Positions 17,503 through 31,158 of a stretch of 64,000 bases of DNA are shown here, piece by piece. The position numbers were made by a program, and so were the translations under genes. The notes under the pieces were generated by a model that did no database searches, was not told the DNA's origin, and worked only from the letters and a program-made list of their open reading frames with translations. Numbering within the stretch: position 1 is the first letter of the stretch; every line of letters begins with the position of its first letter. Location of the stretch: contig CBFFRP010000184.1 of the NCBI GenBank assembly GCA_965644295.1, positions 62,001 through 126,000 of the forward strand. Direction: 5' to 3'. Source of the stretch: Paraphysomonas bandaiensis. Its lineage: Eukaryota; Chrysophyceae.

Positions 17503-18112
17503 TTTCTATACAACAATTTCGTTGTTTGTTGTATTACTGCTAGCCGAATGTGAAGGAAATATATGATATTGTAGAGTACATTGGAAAGGAGTAATATATT
17601 ACATAGTTTTACTTTTCATAGCTTATTTACTACTAGTTTTTTAGTGGAAGAATTCTACGACTGCTTCAAACTCTATTGATGAGTAAAAATAAATAGATCA
17701 TTGCTATTAATCAGGTGTCTTCGTTATATTTTTAGAGAAATGAAGGCATTAATCAAGGTCTAATGGTTATGAGGAGCTGTTGATTTTAGTGCCAAGAATT
17801 ATTGCTATCCATCCCTAACATCTGATATATCCATTGGTAATGTAGTGGTGGAGATATTACTAATTCCCTCAACAAAAAGTCGGACTCGCACCTTTTCGTG
17901 GTGTTCTGGGGGATAACTACCGGAGATATATCTCCGCCGGGAATCTAACGTAAGCCGAATATATGGCCAGCAGATTTTGTTCTACCTATTCATAGCCTAA
18001 TGCTTGTGTGGTACAAAGACACTAATTAGTGTCAACTGTGTAGACATCTTTGGTCCCCGATGAATAAAGACAGGCATCCGGGAATAGGCCCACCTCAAGG
18101 GCGCGCATCCGG

Positions 18113-18310
18113 GGTATTGGGCTGACTGATGAAGTCAAGCATCCGGGATGTTCACCTTAAGGACTCAAAGATCCCGAAGTTAGCAAATGTCAGGTATATC
18201 AACATTCTGCTTGCTCACTGCGTTTGCTTTGAGTGATAGAGCGAAAGTGGTTGCACCTTGGTACTTGCGGTGACGCACACGAAGCTTTCGTAGCGATAAA
18301 TAGTAGGATA
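18113..18310 (+). repeat. Dispersed repeat, copy A
   Basis: This stretch matches the reverse complement of 53042-53236 over about 195 bp, with roughly one difference in ten by eye. Its right third also matches 47553-47624. The conserved core reads GTGGTTGCACCTTGG, then a CTTGCGG-like segment, then GACGCA, with TAAATAGTAGGAT at the end. Flanking GAAAG and CTTTC can pair, and CACC can pair with GGTG inside that stem. Confidence 0.8.
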
Positions 18311-18632
18311 TCAGAGTTAAGAATTAAGCACTGACCCTTAGACGCCTATTGCTAATAATATTACTGATATTACTAATTCTTGTTTATATACATTTATGGA
18401 CTATAAAAGCCCAGTACTACTGAGTCAGAAATTTTAAATATCTACCATTGCAATCATTGTGTTGCGGTCATATGGGAGACCGTTTGTCAGAAAATCTCTA
18501 GTTGACAGTAATTTACGAGTATTCATATGTGTTGGGATAATAGGGATGTTTTACTCAAGATAATATATTATTTAATTACAAATTTCTTGAAATAATTCTA
18601 TATCATCATACACCAAAAAATAAATACATTAA

Positions 18633-20158
18633 CTAGCTTTGAAGCAAAGACGGCAAGTCCGCAATTCTTGTATTTAAACCGGCATTCACTTCTGCTGCAT
18701 GGTTGTTTTCTTTAGACAAAACTCTCACTAATCCTGCGAGCTCTTCCCTTTTATCATCTGCATCAAGAAAAGCATTCTGTAACTCCGTAACTTGTGATAT
18801 GAGTGTTCTCTCAATATTCTTGTAGAACTCAACCTGTTTCTCAGCATCCTCTAACTTTACCTCTAGCCTCTTTACACGTTCTTCGCAGCCCTCGTGGTCA
18901 GACAACACCCTCTCGTACTCATTGACTCGCCGCTCCGTTTCTTGCAGGTTAGTGGTAATGATACCGATATCAGTACATTGAGAATCCAACTTTTCGCGAA
19001 GATCACCAATAACTTTTTCTTTCACTCGGATCTCATGTTGATGTGTGCTGGAAAGAGTATTGATACGTTCATTGAGATCAGTCACTGATCTTACAGTTCC
19101 AGAGTGCTGTGTCTTGAGTGTTTGAATAGCATTAAATAGGTTATGCAAGGCTACATCGACCTGATTTGTCTGGCAATAAACACAATAAATGCATGACATT
19201 GACCTGGAGTACATATGATACGCACCTCCGCTGTAGAGTTTGGACTGTGAGTAGAGTCTCCAAGACCAATACTCTTTGTTGCAGATTCAACGCATGACAC
19301 AGCGTAATCTACCCGTTCCTTCAAGCTTTTGCATACCAATTCAAGCTCCTTTACTTGCATTGATAAGGAATCTATTTTTTCTAGGTCATCAGGGTTGTGC
19401 TTAACCTCAGCGTCAGTGGCAATTTGTTTGTATGCGTTCAATTCATTCAACAGCACCTCATTTGCTAGTTCGGAATCCTTGAGCTGCTGCTTCAAGTCAT
19501 TGTTCTCAATTTCTAGACTTTCATTGCATGATACAATCTTCTGCGATTTATTTCCCAATTCATCTAATTGCACTTTCAGCTTGGAGTTTTCCGACATGTA
19601 TCTTTCCAAGACGCTCTTTTCCTCGCAGTTTCCCGCTGGTTTTGTCACAGTCATCTGCTCTCTCTTAAGCAGAACATGAAAGTCCATCAAGCGATCAACA
19701 AGTGCTAGGTGTGTAGGAAGTGAGTGTAGGTCTGCGTTGATAGTTCCAGATCGAGAGTTACGTCTATAGTTCGTAGGAAAGCCTTCACTTGTTTGCTTCA
19801 AGACTTCTCTATCAATCTCAGCAACCCGATCGAGAACTTTATCAATAAGTTTCGACTTGAATTCACTCGCATTGTATAGGGCACGACCCGATTCTATATT
19901 ACTTCTGATGGTATTAGCGTACGAAGAGCTAGTGGTCAATGTAGTACATTCTGGGTGTTGTAATGCCGGTTGAACTTTTCGAAGATCACCCAGTTTTCTG
20001 GACAAAATTTCGATGTCTTTCTCCAATAATCGAATTCTATCAACATCCACAGAATCTGCAACACAGGTCTGCATCTGCTGTGCACTTTTTACGAGCTTGG
20101 AGTGTCCAGGAGCCTTTGCAATTCTCGACTTAACTGGGCACTTTGGATAAGCCTTCAT
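18633..20158 (-). CDS. Coiled-coil protein of unknown function
   Basis: Exon 1 is 19226-20158 and exon 2 is 18633-19169. They are joined by a 56-bp GT-AG intron (19170-19225) in phase 0, giving 489 residues. The start ATG at 20158 is the first in the frame and is followed by a basic stretch (KAYPKCPVKSRIAKAP). Most of the protein is heptad-rich and charged, predicted coiled coil. The clearest blocks are about residues 45-70, 180-290 and 340-460, with runs such as ENSKLKVQLDELGNK and RVKRLEVKLEDAEKQ. No enzymatic motif, transmembrane helix or signal peptide is visible. Long coiled coils of this kind are common in centrosomal, basal-body and trafficking tether proteins, but nothing here decides between them. 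It is convergent with SelO and divergent from the CPSII gene. Confidence 0.8.
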
Positions 20159-21948
20159 AGTCTTTATAATTCACTCCAATCGGTTTATATATCAGTGTGG
20201 AACACAAATCATATCACCACGATTAACAATCTCATCATTTCGAAACGACTATATTATGTCTGCTGCTCGTACTGTATAGCCGGTGGACAAACACTTCGCT
20301 CCAAAAAACGCCATTTTACCCCTTCAAGTTATGTTACAATACAGGCCTATAGACTCCCAATACTTCGTTATGATTGGATATGATTTCGGCGTCATAGAAC
20401 TGAGCATTGCTCAGATTATTAATCACTTCAAGAACTGACTTCGTCGATCTGAACGAATGTTGAAGAAAGTCTAGTTCGCATTACTGTACCTGCTTTGAAC
20501 ACCCTCCTGCAGAGTTCCCACTACCTATTGAGACTACGCAAAGTTTTCTAATTAGTTGACTGCACTGCATTTCATGAGGCCTTTAGGCGGACCAGTGAAT
20601 GAGTGACAATCTCATGAAATTGACCTCGTACAACAGGTGGATGCATAAATTTGGAATTACGTATCAATCATAGAACTCTCGCATAGGTTTATACATGCTG
20701 TATATAGCTCACGATCATGTATATACTTCTCTTCAAGAATACAACAACTAGGTATTGTTGATGAGATCAGAGATCTCATGGTCCAAATGTATTCTTAAAT
20801 CACAACTGATGACAATGAATAACTCTATGGGTATTATATATCTTGGAGGATCTTTTTGTCGATTATTGTTTCTCATATTCCTACATCCAGTTCTTTGATG
20901 AGCTGTGGTAGTGCATCGTGTCGTTGTTGCTCTCCTCCCGCAGAGATTGTTAGTTCATAACTCGTTGCTCTACAATGTGAATGACACTAACCTAAACTAA
21001 GTAAGGTGTTTTCTTCTAATTCTTTCTGCTCAACATACAAAATATTATTGAGGTGTTCCTCTTTCCTCTGACACCTCTTTGTGAAGATGCTGGTCATAAA
21101 ACGAGGTCTTGCATACAAAAACAAAAAACACTAATCGAATTTTACAAAAACCCAAATGCAATATATAATTTATACGATATTACGGTTACAACTAAAGTAC
21201 CAAGTGAACACTTTGCAGTTTGCAGGGCTGCGTAACAATTAATTGACGCAGGTTGTTGTAATTATAAATGCAATCATTACTTGCTGTCTCAATATACATT
21301 AATTGATACGTACGTATATAGCTATACATTAGCTGCCAATATAACTTGCTCAATTGTCACTTCATTTCAGAGGAAACGATTGCGTCAATGCACGAGTAGC
21401 TCTAAAATCCAAGGAGTCATGCTCTTGTGCCAACCAGTCATTACGATCCTAACTTTACTCAATAACCTTTCAACCCGTTTGGTTATGGCATGCAAGTGCT
21501 TCATGTTGCGGTATCGAGTTTGTTTAGACCTGCAATTTCTATAATAGACAACTAACTGAATCAACTATTTAATCGTTACGCAGTTCCGACACTTAGCACC
21601 AGACTACAACGGTGCATCACTGTCTAGAGCTCCGCCGTATAAGCATGATAGGGTACTACGTTGTGTAGCTATTTTACTGTCCTATATGCGGCTAAGAAAA
21701 TGCTAACTTATCATATTGTAAATCACAAGTCAAATTAATTTTAAAAATTGCATCAATCGTGCGTAATTCTGAGCACTAAGATAAATCGTATGATACCAAT
21801 GTTTATGACACCGGTGCTGCAATCGCGTGTCGAATCTGACGTCGCTGAAAATAGTCCGATGCATAAAAGCCTTGACACAGGTCACCTGACGCATGCAAAA
21901 GTAAGAATCCCAGGTTTTACAAAAATAATCCTTCAGAGCAGAACAAAC

Positions 21949-22022
21949 ATGCCTCAAGTGGATCAATTGGAGTAGTATGAATCATCACTTAGAATATGAT
22001 TATCGAATTCATCATCAGCATG
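21949..22022 (+). repeat. 74-bp direct repeat, copy 1
   Basis: It begins ATGCCTCAAGTGGATCAATT and ends TCATCATCAGCATG. Both ends are identical to the copy 251 bp downstream; only the middle dozen bases differ. Confidence 0.9.
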
Positions 22023-22199
22023 ACTATTAACGTACAAGCCATTTCAGTGATCTTACCTAAAACTTGTGATCATATTCTGAATTTCCTCGAGTACACACGA
22101 TGACTAGCCATTCCACATGCTATAGCTCTACATATGCATATAAATGTCAAGTAGGAAAAATGAGACAATGCTGTATGAAATCTCCAAAGAGCGCAAGTT

Positions 22200-22273
22200 A
22201 TGCCTCAAGTGGATCAATTGGAGTAGTATAAATCATCACAATATGTAAGATTATCGAATTCATCATCAGCATG
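22200..22273 (+). repeat. 74-bp direct repeat, copy 2
   Basis: Second copy of the 21949-22022 unit, in the same orientation and of the same length. The differences cluster around 22230-22250. Confidence 0.9.
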
Positions 22274-23192
22274 TTCGCGTATATTTATAAAACTGTGTCT
22301 ATAGTGTGTGTCCACTTACATTGCATACTGTTCCCGGACAACCACACATCCATCAGATGGATTTAGCCAAAAGAAGGTTAGGCAACTGCAACAACTATGA
22401 ATTGAAGCAAGAAAACATACACGTGGAAGCTTATGTACGTATTTCTATATCATTATACAATATGTGCCATGGCTATGACTCGTTCTTCTCCTATCGCGAA
22501 ATAAATTTCACGGACCCCCAAAGGGGTAACGATTTACGCAATGAAGAAAGCCAGAATATAATTCTAAGCAATTCCACACCACTACGCCGAGGAGACGATC
22601 TTAAGGTCCTTGGTTAGGATGAGCACTGGAATAACTCCAGTTGACATCAACCAATTTAATATGTCCCAAACAATTTCGATACATCAAGTCATATGACGCA
22701 TCATCAATTGCATAGGGATAGGTATACAGAGCAAAGTCTAAAAACAACTGTACCTTCCATTTTTCGAATACTGATGCTTCTGGCAGAGCTTACATGTGTT
22801 TAGTCTTCAGCTGACCCGATCAGAATCTGTACTGAACATGATAGTCACGCACAGCACAGGAGTGAATTTATGTCATACTTCTGTGTTTGAATAGTGGGGC
22901 CTGCTGCTGCATGACATGCATCTCTGTCCACACAATTTTCTCCCCCCATATCGTCCACATATTCCACCCGCATGAATAATACACTGTATTCTATTCCTGT
23001 ATGTCTAGATTGGATACGATGACCACTGACAGAAAAGAACAGAACGAAGTGACAAGAAAAGTATCTTCTCGTCACCCAAATCGAAATGAATGCATGCGTG
23101 ATGTCAGAGTGATCCTTCAGTTCCATTTGATCGTCACATATGTTTAAGCTCACTATTTACATTTAAACGACATAGAAAGCGCCCTTGATATA

Positions 23193-26100
23193 ATGCAACG
23201 ATCGTCCACACCAACAATGAGTTCGTCTTCTCACATTGCTTTGATCAGTCTGATAGTTGATGTGCAGATGTCCTGGTCAACCTCGACACTAAAGGCAAGT
23301 TAGTTCTAGCTGACGGGGATGAGATACAGGTTCAGTCAGCCATTTCAAAGTATTATTTGCTCATGGAACTGCAGGGGTATTCTTTCGGTGCGAATAAGTC
23401 GATGGCAGGAGAGGTTGTGTTCAACACAGGCATGGTTGGGTACGTGACTATTACTTATCCTTCCACTCAACCCACTCTTCCAATGCATTCTTTGGCATAT
23501 CGTCTTTGCACAAACCCGTATTGTCTTCTACTGCATAACGTTTACATAGATACCCTGAATCTCTCACTGACCCTTCATACTGCGGACAGATTCTGGTCTT
23601 GACATTTCCGATGATTGGAAATTACGGTCGTTCGCTGATTCGTATATGGCGATTTGTTTTATTTCTCTTTTAGGGGTACCCAGTGATTCTAAGGACGAAA
23701 ATGGTTTGTTAAAGTACTTTGAAAGTAGGAAAATCCAAGTAGCGGGATTAATAGTGGCGGAATATTCTCAAACATATAGTCACTGGAATGCCGCCAAGTC
23801 TCTCGGACAATGGCTCTCTGAAGCAGGTGTGTAACCTTGTGTCTGGGTAATTCAGTTAGTTTAAGTGCGTGGGGTATTACGAGGTTCATATTCGTTTCAT
23901 TCGACAGATCTCTGTTGCGTTGAGTCAGTATTCTTTCACAATATATTACACTGTATCATATATAGGTATCCCGGCACTATATGGGATTGATACTCGGCGA
24001 CTGACAAAGAAGATTCGCATCCATGGCTCGATACTGGGTAAGATCGAGTTTGCTGGACAGGCAATTCCCTTTGAAGGTGTGATTATATCAATAACTTTCT
24101 TATTTTAAATTTCCTTATCATACACTTCACACATTATTAATGTCAAGTTTTAAATCTCATGCACCTTTTATAGATCCAAACACTCGAAACCTTGTGGCAG
24201 AAGTTTCAACGAAGGTAGCACCGTGTTGAACATCTTTAGTTTTGGTGGATATTTTAGATATATTATCATTTATCGAGGTTTTATTCACATCTAAAGCGTC
24301 ACTGCGGTGTTTAGGTGTGCTACAGTCTGGGGGACGAGAATTCATCGGTGCATATCCTAGCCTTTGATTGTGGCATAAAATACAACATTCTCCGATACTT
24401 TGTTGATACTCATGTCAGTGTCATTTGAACTACATAATCTTGTCAGCTAATCGTTCTCTGTTCTGTAGTGTGTACGGCTTACAGTTGTACCGTACAACTA
24501 CCCTCTTGAAAGTAACCCAGAGTCAATCAGTTATGACGGAATTTTTTTGTCCAACGGACCCGGAGATCCTGCTATATGCAAGGAAACCATTGCGTCTCTC
24601 AAGGTAAGTCGTTATTTCACTGTGGTAATACGATGTTGATTTTCATTGCGCACTGGAAATATTAAATTGTCTTGAAATTGTTATTTGTTCACCTACTATG
24701 ATGAATGTACGATTGACTTGGCGCACAGTGGGCAATGGAACGAGAGAATCCCAAGCCCATATTTGGGATATGTTTAGGTGTTCTGTTATGCGATGAGCGT
24801 TCCTGTTATAATTAAATCACGTAGGCAACCAGCTTATGGCACTTGCATGTGGTGGAAAGACATATAAAATGACATATGGCAACAGGTGGGCATCGTGAGC
24901 GTGTTGTTGCGATGTCATTACGTAATTATGTAGGGGAATGAATCAACCATGTATTGATCTTCAGACTTCTAAGTGTTATATCACACCTCAGGTTTCAGTA
25001 TACTATATAGATTGAACGTTCATTGTTATGTTGTTGGAATAGCTAAAGCGATTTGTGTGTGTAGAATCATGGATTTGCAGTAGATAATGCTTCTCTTCCA
25101 CCTCACTGGCAGCCTCTATTTATCAACGCCAATGACCTCTCGAATGAGGGCATTATACACACATCAAAGTGAGTTATGTTGCTTTGAACTTGCGCTATTC
25201 ATGTTCAGTCACTGTGACGATTCCGATATGCTCCACTAACTGATGTTATTTTTCGATATAGACCATTTTTTTCAGTACAATTTCATCCAGAGGCCCAAGG
25301 AGGACCTACTGAATCTTCTTTCCTCTTTGACACTTTCCTTGACATCGTCCGCGGAACAGCACAGATAAGGAGTCTCCTCAGCCCCTTGATATACGAGAGA
25401 TCCGTTGTGAGAAAAGTGCTACTAGTAGGAAGCGGTGGTCTCTCGATTGGGCAGGTATTGTTGCACAAGGCCATGCATATTGAGTGTAGTTTTGAATATT
25501 TGTTTTCTCGGTTTGATTTTCAGATGTGGTATTTAGGCTGGCGAGTTTGACTACAGTGGGTCCCAAGCATGCAAAGCACTCAAAGAAGAGGGTATTGAAG
25601 TAATAGTCATCAATCCGAATATAGCTACTGTGCAGACTTCGAAAAACCTTGGTAGAGCATCTCCTGACAAGGTCTACTTCCTTCCTATCAGGTTCTAACT
25701 CTTCCTACTCTTGTTTTAGTTTGACTGCAATATTATGAAACATTTGTTGACTTATCTATTCCATTGTTTCACGAAATTGACAAGGGCCCATGTGATCGAG
25801 GAAATTATTGCCAAAGAGCGCCCAGATGGAATTATAGTTAGCATGGGCGGACAGACAGCTCTCAATGTTGGCATCGAACTGTGGCGTTCTGGAGTATTTG
25901 AAAAATATTCATGCAAGGTACCGATTCTGTTAAATAAATACTTTGTTTGAATCATTTCTGAGGTGCTGGGCACTCCAATTGATACTATCATTGCCACAGA
26001 AGATCGCGAGCTGTTCAGTCAAAAGCTCGCAGAAATAAATGAGTCTCTGGCCTTATCATACAGGTAAATTTTACTATCCTTGCAGTTTACATCATAAATG

Positions 26101-29100
26101 TATGTAAATTTAGTGCAAGTAATGTCGACGAAGCGTTGCAAGTTGCATCAAAGGTTTTTAGTTGCGCTATATGTCAATTCACATGGACTCATTTAGCATA
26201 GATTGGGTATCCTGTGCTTGTTCGAGCAGCTTTCGCACTGGGAGGACTAGGCAGTGGTTTTGCAGATAATGCCGACGAGCTGCGTATACAGTGCGAAAAG
26301 GTGCTTCAGTGAGTAATAAGTTTGGAGAATACCTCAAGCTTGCGCAGGCTTTCGCGATATCCAGCCAGATACTAATCGACCAGGACCTTCGCGGTTGGAA
26401 GGAGGTATATTTCTATTTAATTGATAGTATAGGCAGCATAACACATACTTACCAGGTGGAGTATGAAGTAGTTCGAGACTGTCGTGACAACTGCATCACT
26501 GTCTGTAACATGGAGAATTTTGATCCTCTTGGAGTGCACACTGGAGACAGTATTGTAGTGGCACCATCACAAACACTCACCAACAGGCATGTGGTTGTTG
26601 CAGAAGCGATTCTGAGTTTATAGTGCTTCCGTAGCGAGTACTTCAAACTGAGGTCTACAGCTCTTAAAGTCATTCGTGCCTTGAAGATTGTGGGAGAATG
26701 CAATATTCAATACGCACTAAATCCCGTTAGTGAAGAATATTGTATTATTGAGGTACGATAATTATAGATTTGAGGTGTATATAACACTTGAGATACATAT
26801 AGGTAAATGCTCGACTCTCCCGCTCTTCTGCTTTGGCATCGAAAGCAACAGGTCAATGACTCCCTATATCATTGTCTCTCATAATGACAACAGGCTACCC
26901 ACTGGCCTACGTTGCGACCAAGCTGAGTATTGGACAAGACTTGGTCAGCATTCGTAATAGTGTAAACAAGACAACCACAGCGTGTTTCGAGCCGTCGTTG
27001 GATTATTGTGTTGTAAAAGTAATCACACTAAAGTCGGTAGGATATGCTGGTATCTAAGCTATCATAGGTTCCTCGTTGGGATCTAGCTAAATTTAACCGG
27101 GTATCGACGAAGTTAGGTAGAAATTTGGTTATCTATATTATTGTTTCAATATTTGACAGGCAGCAGTATGACTTCTGTTGGCGAGGTGATGGCCATAGGA
27201 AGAAATTTTGAGGAAGCTATTCAGAAGGCTGTACGAATGGTACCTGAATATTGAAACGTTTGTCAATTCTCTCATATGAATTTAGGTGAGTGGTGGGAGG
27301 TTAGATGGGTTGGATGGAGAAAAGATGAGGAGCGGCACAAGTGTGAAAGTAGAATCATCTGATTTGGACGTAATGCTGAGAGTCCCAACTGACACGAGGT
27401 TGGTATGGTGCAGTGGCATATTCATTACGCCTAATGTTGTCATCCACTAGGCTCGCTGCTGTACAGACAGCTTTAGAACAAGGTTATAGTGTTGACGAGG
27501 TATGTTACGGATCGTATATAGCAGTGTTTTATTCAGCTGCTGTAGATCCATTCCCTAAGTCGAATCGATAAGTGGTTTCTGTCGAAACTAAAAAAAATTG
27601 CCTCTCTCAAGGAGGAAATCTCTCGCTACAGGTATGTATTGAGCACTCGAGCTTGGTAATATTCATGCTTGCTGTCGTTCAGTTTTGACCAGTTGAGTCC
27701 AGAACACATCAAAACAATGAAATGTGCTGGCTTTTCGGATTCACAGATTGCGAGATATACGAAGTCTTCTGAGTTTGTGGTATGTAGTGTCGTTCACTCA
27801 AACATCTGTAGGTCATAAATGCAACTCAGATACGCCGTAGGAGGCAGCAGTGGGGCATAACACCATTTTGCAAACAGATTGATACACTTGCTGCTGAGTT
27901 CCCCGCTGAAACCAACTATCTTTACATGACTTATAACGGAACTGAACATGATGTTGTAGTGGAGACTGGTCCAAGCGGAGGAGGTGTAATGGTACGCATT
28001 ACAAGTGTAATCACGCGGAGGATTGGTAATAAACATTGTTCCTGCTATACCTCTATTTATAGGTGCTTGGTTGCGGTGCTTATTGTATCGGGAGCTCTGT
28101 TGAGTTTGATTGGTGTGCAGTTAGCGCTGTCCGACAGGTACTAATACTGTGAATACTACAGACTGCATCTCTTATTTCCAATTCAGCTCCGTTCTATGGG
28201 TGACAAGGCCATCGTTGTAAACTACAACCCAGAGACAGTCAGCACTGACTTCGATGAGTCGGACAAGTACGGTTTCAAATAGTGCTGTTGTGGTGTTTTT
28301 AGTCGATCTAGGTTGTACTTCGAGGAGCTGACTCAAGAGCGCGTTTTAGATATATATGAGCTTGAGAAAAGCGTGGGTGTCATAGTCTCTGTCGGAGGCC
28401 AAATACCTAATAACCTCGCTATGACGCTGCACCAGCAGGTATAGCTGTGTATACGTCCTTTGACCTCGAAATTATGCTGCATGGTATCAGGGGGTACATA
28501 TTCTAGGAACATCTCCGGAGAACATTAACAAGGCAGAAGACAGGTAACTACGCCCGAGATGAAATCCGCATAATAAATTTTTTAAAATGGTCTCTCAACA
28601 GGCACCTATTTAGCGCCATGCTCGACAAAATTAAGGTTATGTGATATCTGTATCTTCTTAATATGATCGTAACTTTGCTTCCAGGTTGACCAACCCGAGT
28701 GGTCAGAATTGACAACCAAAGAAGACGCCTTCTCGTTTGCGGCTCAAGTTGGCTACCCGGTATGTATTTGTAATACTATGTCACGCTTTTAAATTGTGCG
28801 ATATGATTGTATTAATTAGCATGTACTATCATACGCTAATTTTATTTATCTTTCTTCAGGTTCTTGTACGACCGTCGTTCGTTCTGTCAGGTTGTGTATA
28901 AATTGCATGTAATTTCTGATTTGACTGGTCACGGTTCAGGCGCTGCAATGGCAGTAGCATGTACTGAAAGCGAGCTCACGAACTGCTTATCAGGTGATGT
29001 TAGTATATACATCTTAAGCTGTGCGTATGTGCGTAAAGTTATGCGAGCTCACTTTTTCCATGATTTTGATATACTGCAGCTGCGGAAGAAATTTCACAAG

Positions 29101-30533
29101 ACAAGCCAGTGGTTATCAGCAAGTTTATGACAAGCTGCAAGGAGATTGAGTTTGATGCTGTGGCTCAAAAGGGAGCTATTTTAAATTATGCAATATCTGA
29201 ACACGTAGAAAATGCCGGTGTGCATAGTGGTGATGCAACACTTGTGCTTCCAGCACAGAAGCTTTATGTTCAGACAGTTCGAAAAGTGAAGTCAATAGCA
29301 TCGCAGATTGCGCGAGCACTTAATATCTCGGGTATGTGTTAAATTGCCAAGAGTGGCAGATGATTTTGTAAAGATTGTGAATAGGACCATTTAATATCCA
29401 GTTGCTTGCCAAAGATAATTACGTCAAGGTTATCGAGTGTAATTTGAGGTCTGCAAGCTACAGTTTCTTATCACAAGTAACTATTATCGACAGAGCATCT
29501 CGCACCTTCCCATTCATATCGAAAACACTGGATGCTAATTTTATTACCCTCGCGACAAAGGTTATGATGGGATATGAATGTCGACCGTACAATATATCTC
29601 TGATCGGTATGTATGACACTTACTTATAGCAAGTCTCATGGGTGCGTAGACTACGACTATGTTGCTGTGAAAGCGCCCATGTTTTCTTTTACTCGGCTCA
29701 GAGGAGCCGATCCAACCCTTGGGGTGGAGATGAGCTCCACCGGCGAGGTTGCATGCTTTGGTCATGATGTGCAAGAGGCATTCTTGCAGGTACTCAAATA
29801 TTTCCTTCAATATTATCTATATCATATACCCACTGCTGTTACAAGGACGGTTCCATTGTTTATTATGCTCTTGCACTACGTCTATCATTGATGTTATTTT
29901 GCAGTCTCTACTTGCAACAACTTTTAAGCTCCCTCAAGTACATCCTAACAAGCATATCCTCATCTCCATTGCAGAGGATCGTATGCGCGAGAGCTTTGTG
30001 CCAGCAATGGAAATGTTCCGTGATATGGGATACAACCTATCAGGTCTGTGATGAATGTATATTTGCTCATATGAAATATGGTAATGCGGTTGGATGGCAT
30101 TCCAGGAACCCCGGGCACGGCTGAGTTTTATATGACGAGGGGGTTCAAAATAACTTCCCTTGATAAGCCTCCTTTTGAGACGCCGAAAAGCGTGTCCACG
30201 TGGATTAGGAATGGTTATGTAGATTTGGTAATTAACATCCCTGAGGGAACGACAAGACGAGAAGAAGTTACATCCGGGTATCTTATGAGGCGACTGGCGG
30301 TTGATTTTGGGTGTTCGTTGATAACCAACCTCCGGTAAACCTGTGCTCATGATGGCATGTTGTTGATGTTGTTTTCTTATTCTTAGATTATGGCACTCTG
30401 CTCCTTGCTCATATTGCTATACAGGTGCGCGGAGCTTTTCGCAGATGCTCTGCATCGTGCAAAGCCCCTTCCATGCATCAGCGTGGAGGAATTCATCGGT
30501 ACTGCTCCCCACGCGTCTTCTGGCTTCGTTTAA
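23193..30533 (+). CDS. CPSII: Glutamine-dependent carbamoyl-phosphate synthetase II (glutaminase + synthetase fusion)
   Basis: Several dozen small exons together encode one polypeptide that makes carbamoyl phosphate from glutamine, bicarbonate and 2 ATP, the first step of cytosolic pyrimidine synthesis. The order is a glutaminase small subunit ([20 protein letters not shown], catalytic Cys in FGICLGNQ, His and Glu in [10 protein letters not shown]), then the first ATP-grasp half ([39 protein letters not shown]). After this come the oligomerisation region, the second ATP-grasp half ([40 protein letters not shown]) and an MGS-like allosteric domain ([17 protein letters not shown]), ending at TAA 30531-30533. 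No dihydroorotase or ATCase domain follows. Introns are mostly 40-70 bp; one 45-bp intron removes 23312-23380 sequence between DEIQ and GYSFGA. The 5' end is uncertain: the start at 23193 needs a 20-bp intron to reach [14 protein letters not shown], so a different first exon is possible. Confidence 0.9.
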
Positions 30534-31158
30534 CTGAATGGAACGTAATGTCACCCTACCTATGAATATTTATCCCCTAGCCCGGTATATACAATGTCAT
30601 GGGCATGTAGCTAGTTGAAGTCAGTTTGATACTACAATTTATTACTACTACAAGAAGAGTAGTTACCACTAAGTTTTATGCGCAGATATAATTTATTTAA
30701 GTAGGGTCTGTTCTTGATTTAAAATGTAATCACACTTTATGTACCTGTGATGGGGAGTTAAACTTGTGGTAAACTTGCTTCGTGTTAGACTATAGATACT
30801 CTGCGCCTGCTCCATACTACAGCGTCTTTTCTCGTTTTAATAGCAAGATGCTCACAAAATCAGCATAAGCTAGCCGAAAATACTAGCTTGTCAAGGCTAC
30901 GTAACACCTGCAAGTATCATGCTTATACATAGACCACAACAATTGCGACCAAAACTTGGGAACATACATATATTACTAACGTTACCCACGATTATCCACT
31001 GAAGCATTGCAGTTTTCGTACAACGCGTTGAACAATTGCCACGTTATACATCTAGATACAAGCATCCTGTTCATTCGTTGAATACGGCACATTCGAATCT
31101 TTCGGTTGAAATATTACAAAGACGTCATCTAACTATTCTCTGCTCACTATAAATCCAC
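30534..31158. other. Convergent spacer between CPSII and the phosphatase gene
   Basis: 625 bp of AT-rich sequence between two convergent stop codons. No gene, repeat or RNA signature was recognised. Confidence 0.5.

Larger units (their letters stand above)
17339..18632. other. Convergent 3' spacer between selenoprotein O and the coiled-coil gene
   Basis: This 1.3-kb spacer separates two convergent genes. It holds the candidate SECIS hairpin, three GCATCCGGG words about 33 bp apart (18073, 18105, 18139) and dispersed-repeat copy A. No coding frame is supported. Confidence 0.6.
20159..23192. other. Long divergent spacer upstream of CPSII, no supported gene
   Basis: This is the longest gene-free stretch of the window (3 kb). 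It holds a CTGCTGCTCGTACTGTATAG word near 20261 close to the coiled-coil gene start, and a pair of 74-bp direct repeats (21949-22022 and 22200-22273). The open frames present are short, overlap on both strands and have no recognisable domain. A small unrecognised gene or non-coding RNA cannot be excluded. Confidence 0.5.

Noticed and set aside
22845-23153. 102-codon - strand frame in the long spacer.
   Set aside because: No recognisable motif, no splice partners seen, and length expected by chance.
23248-23267. A 20-bp intron joining a putative first exon (ATG 23193) to the CPSII frame.
   Set aside because: The frame fits, but all other introns here are 34 bp or longer; kept only as a tentative 5' end, not as evidence of ultra-short introns.
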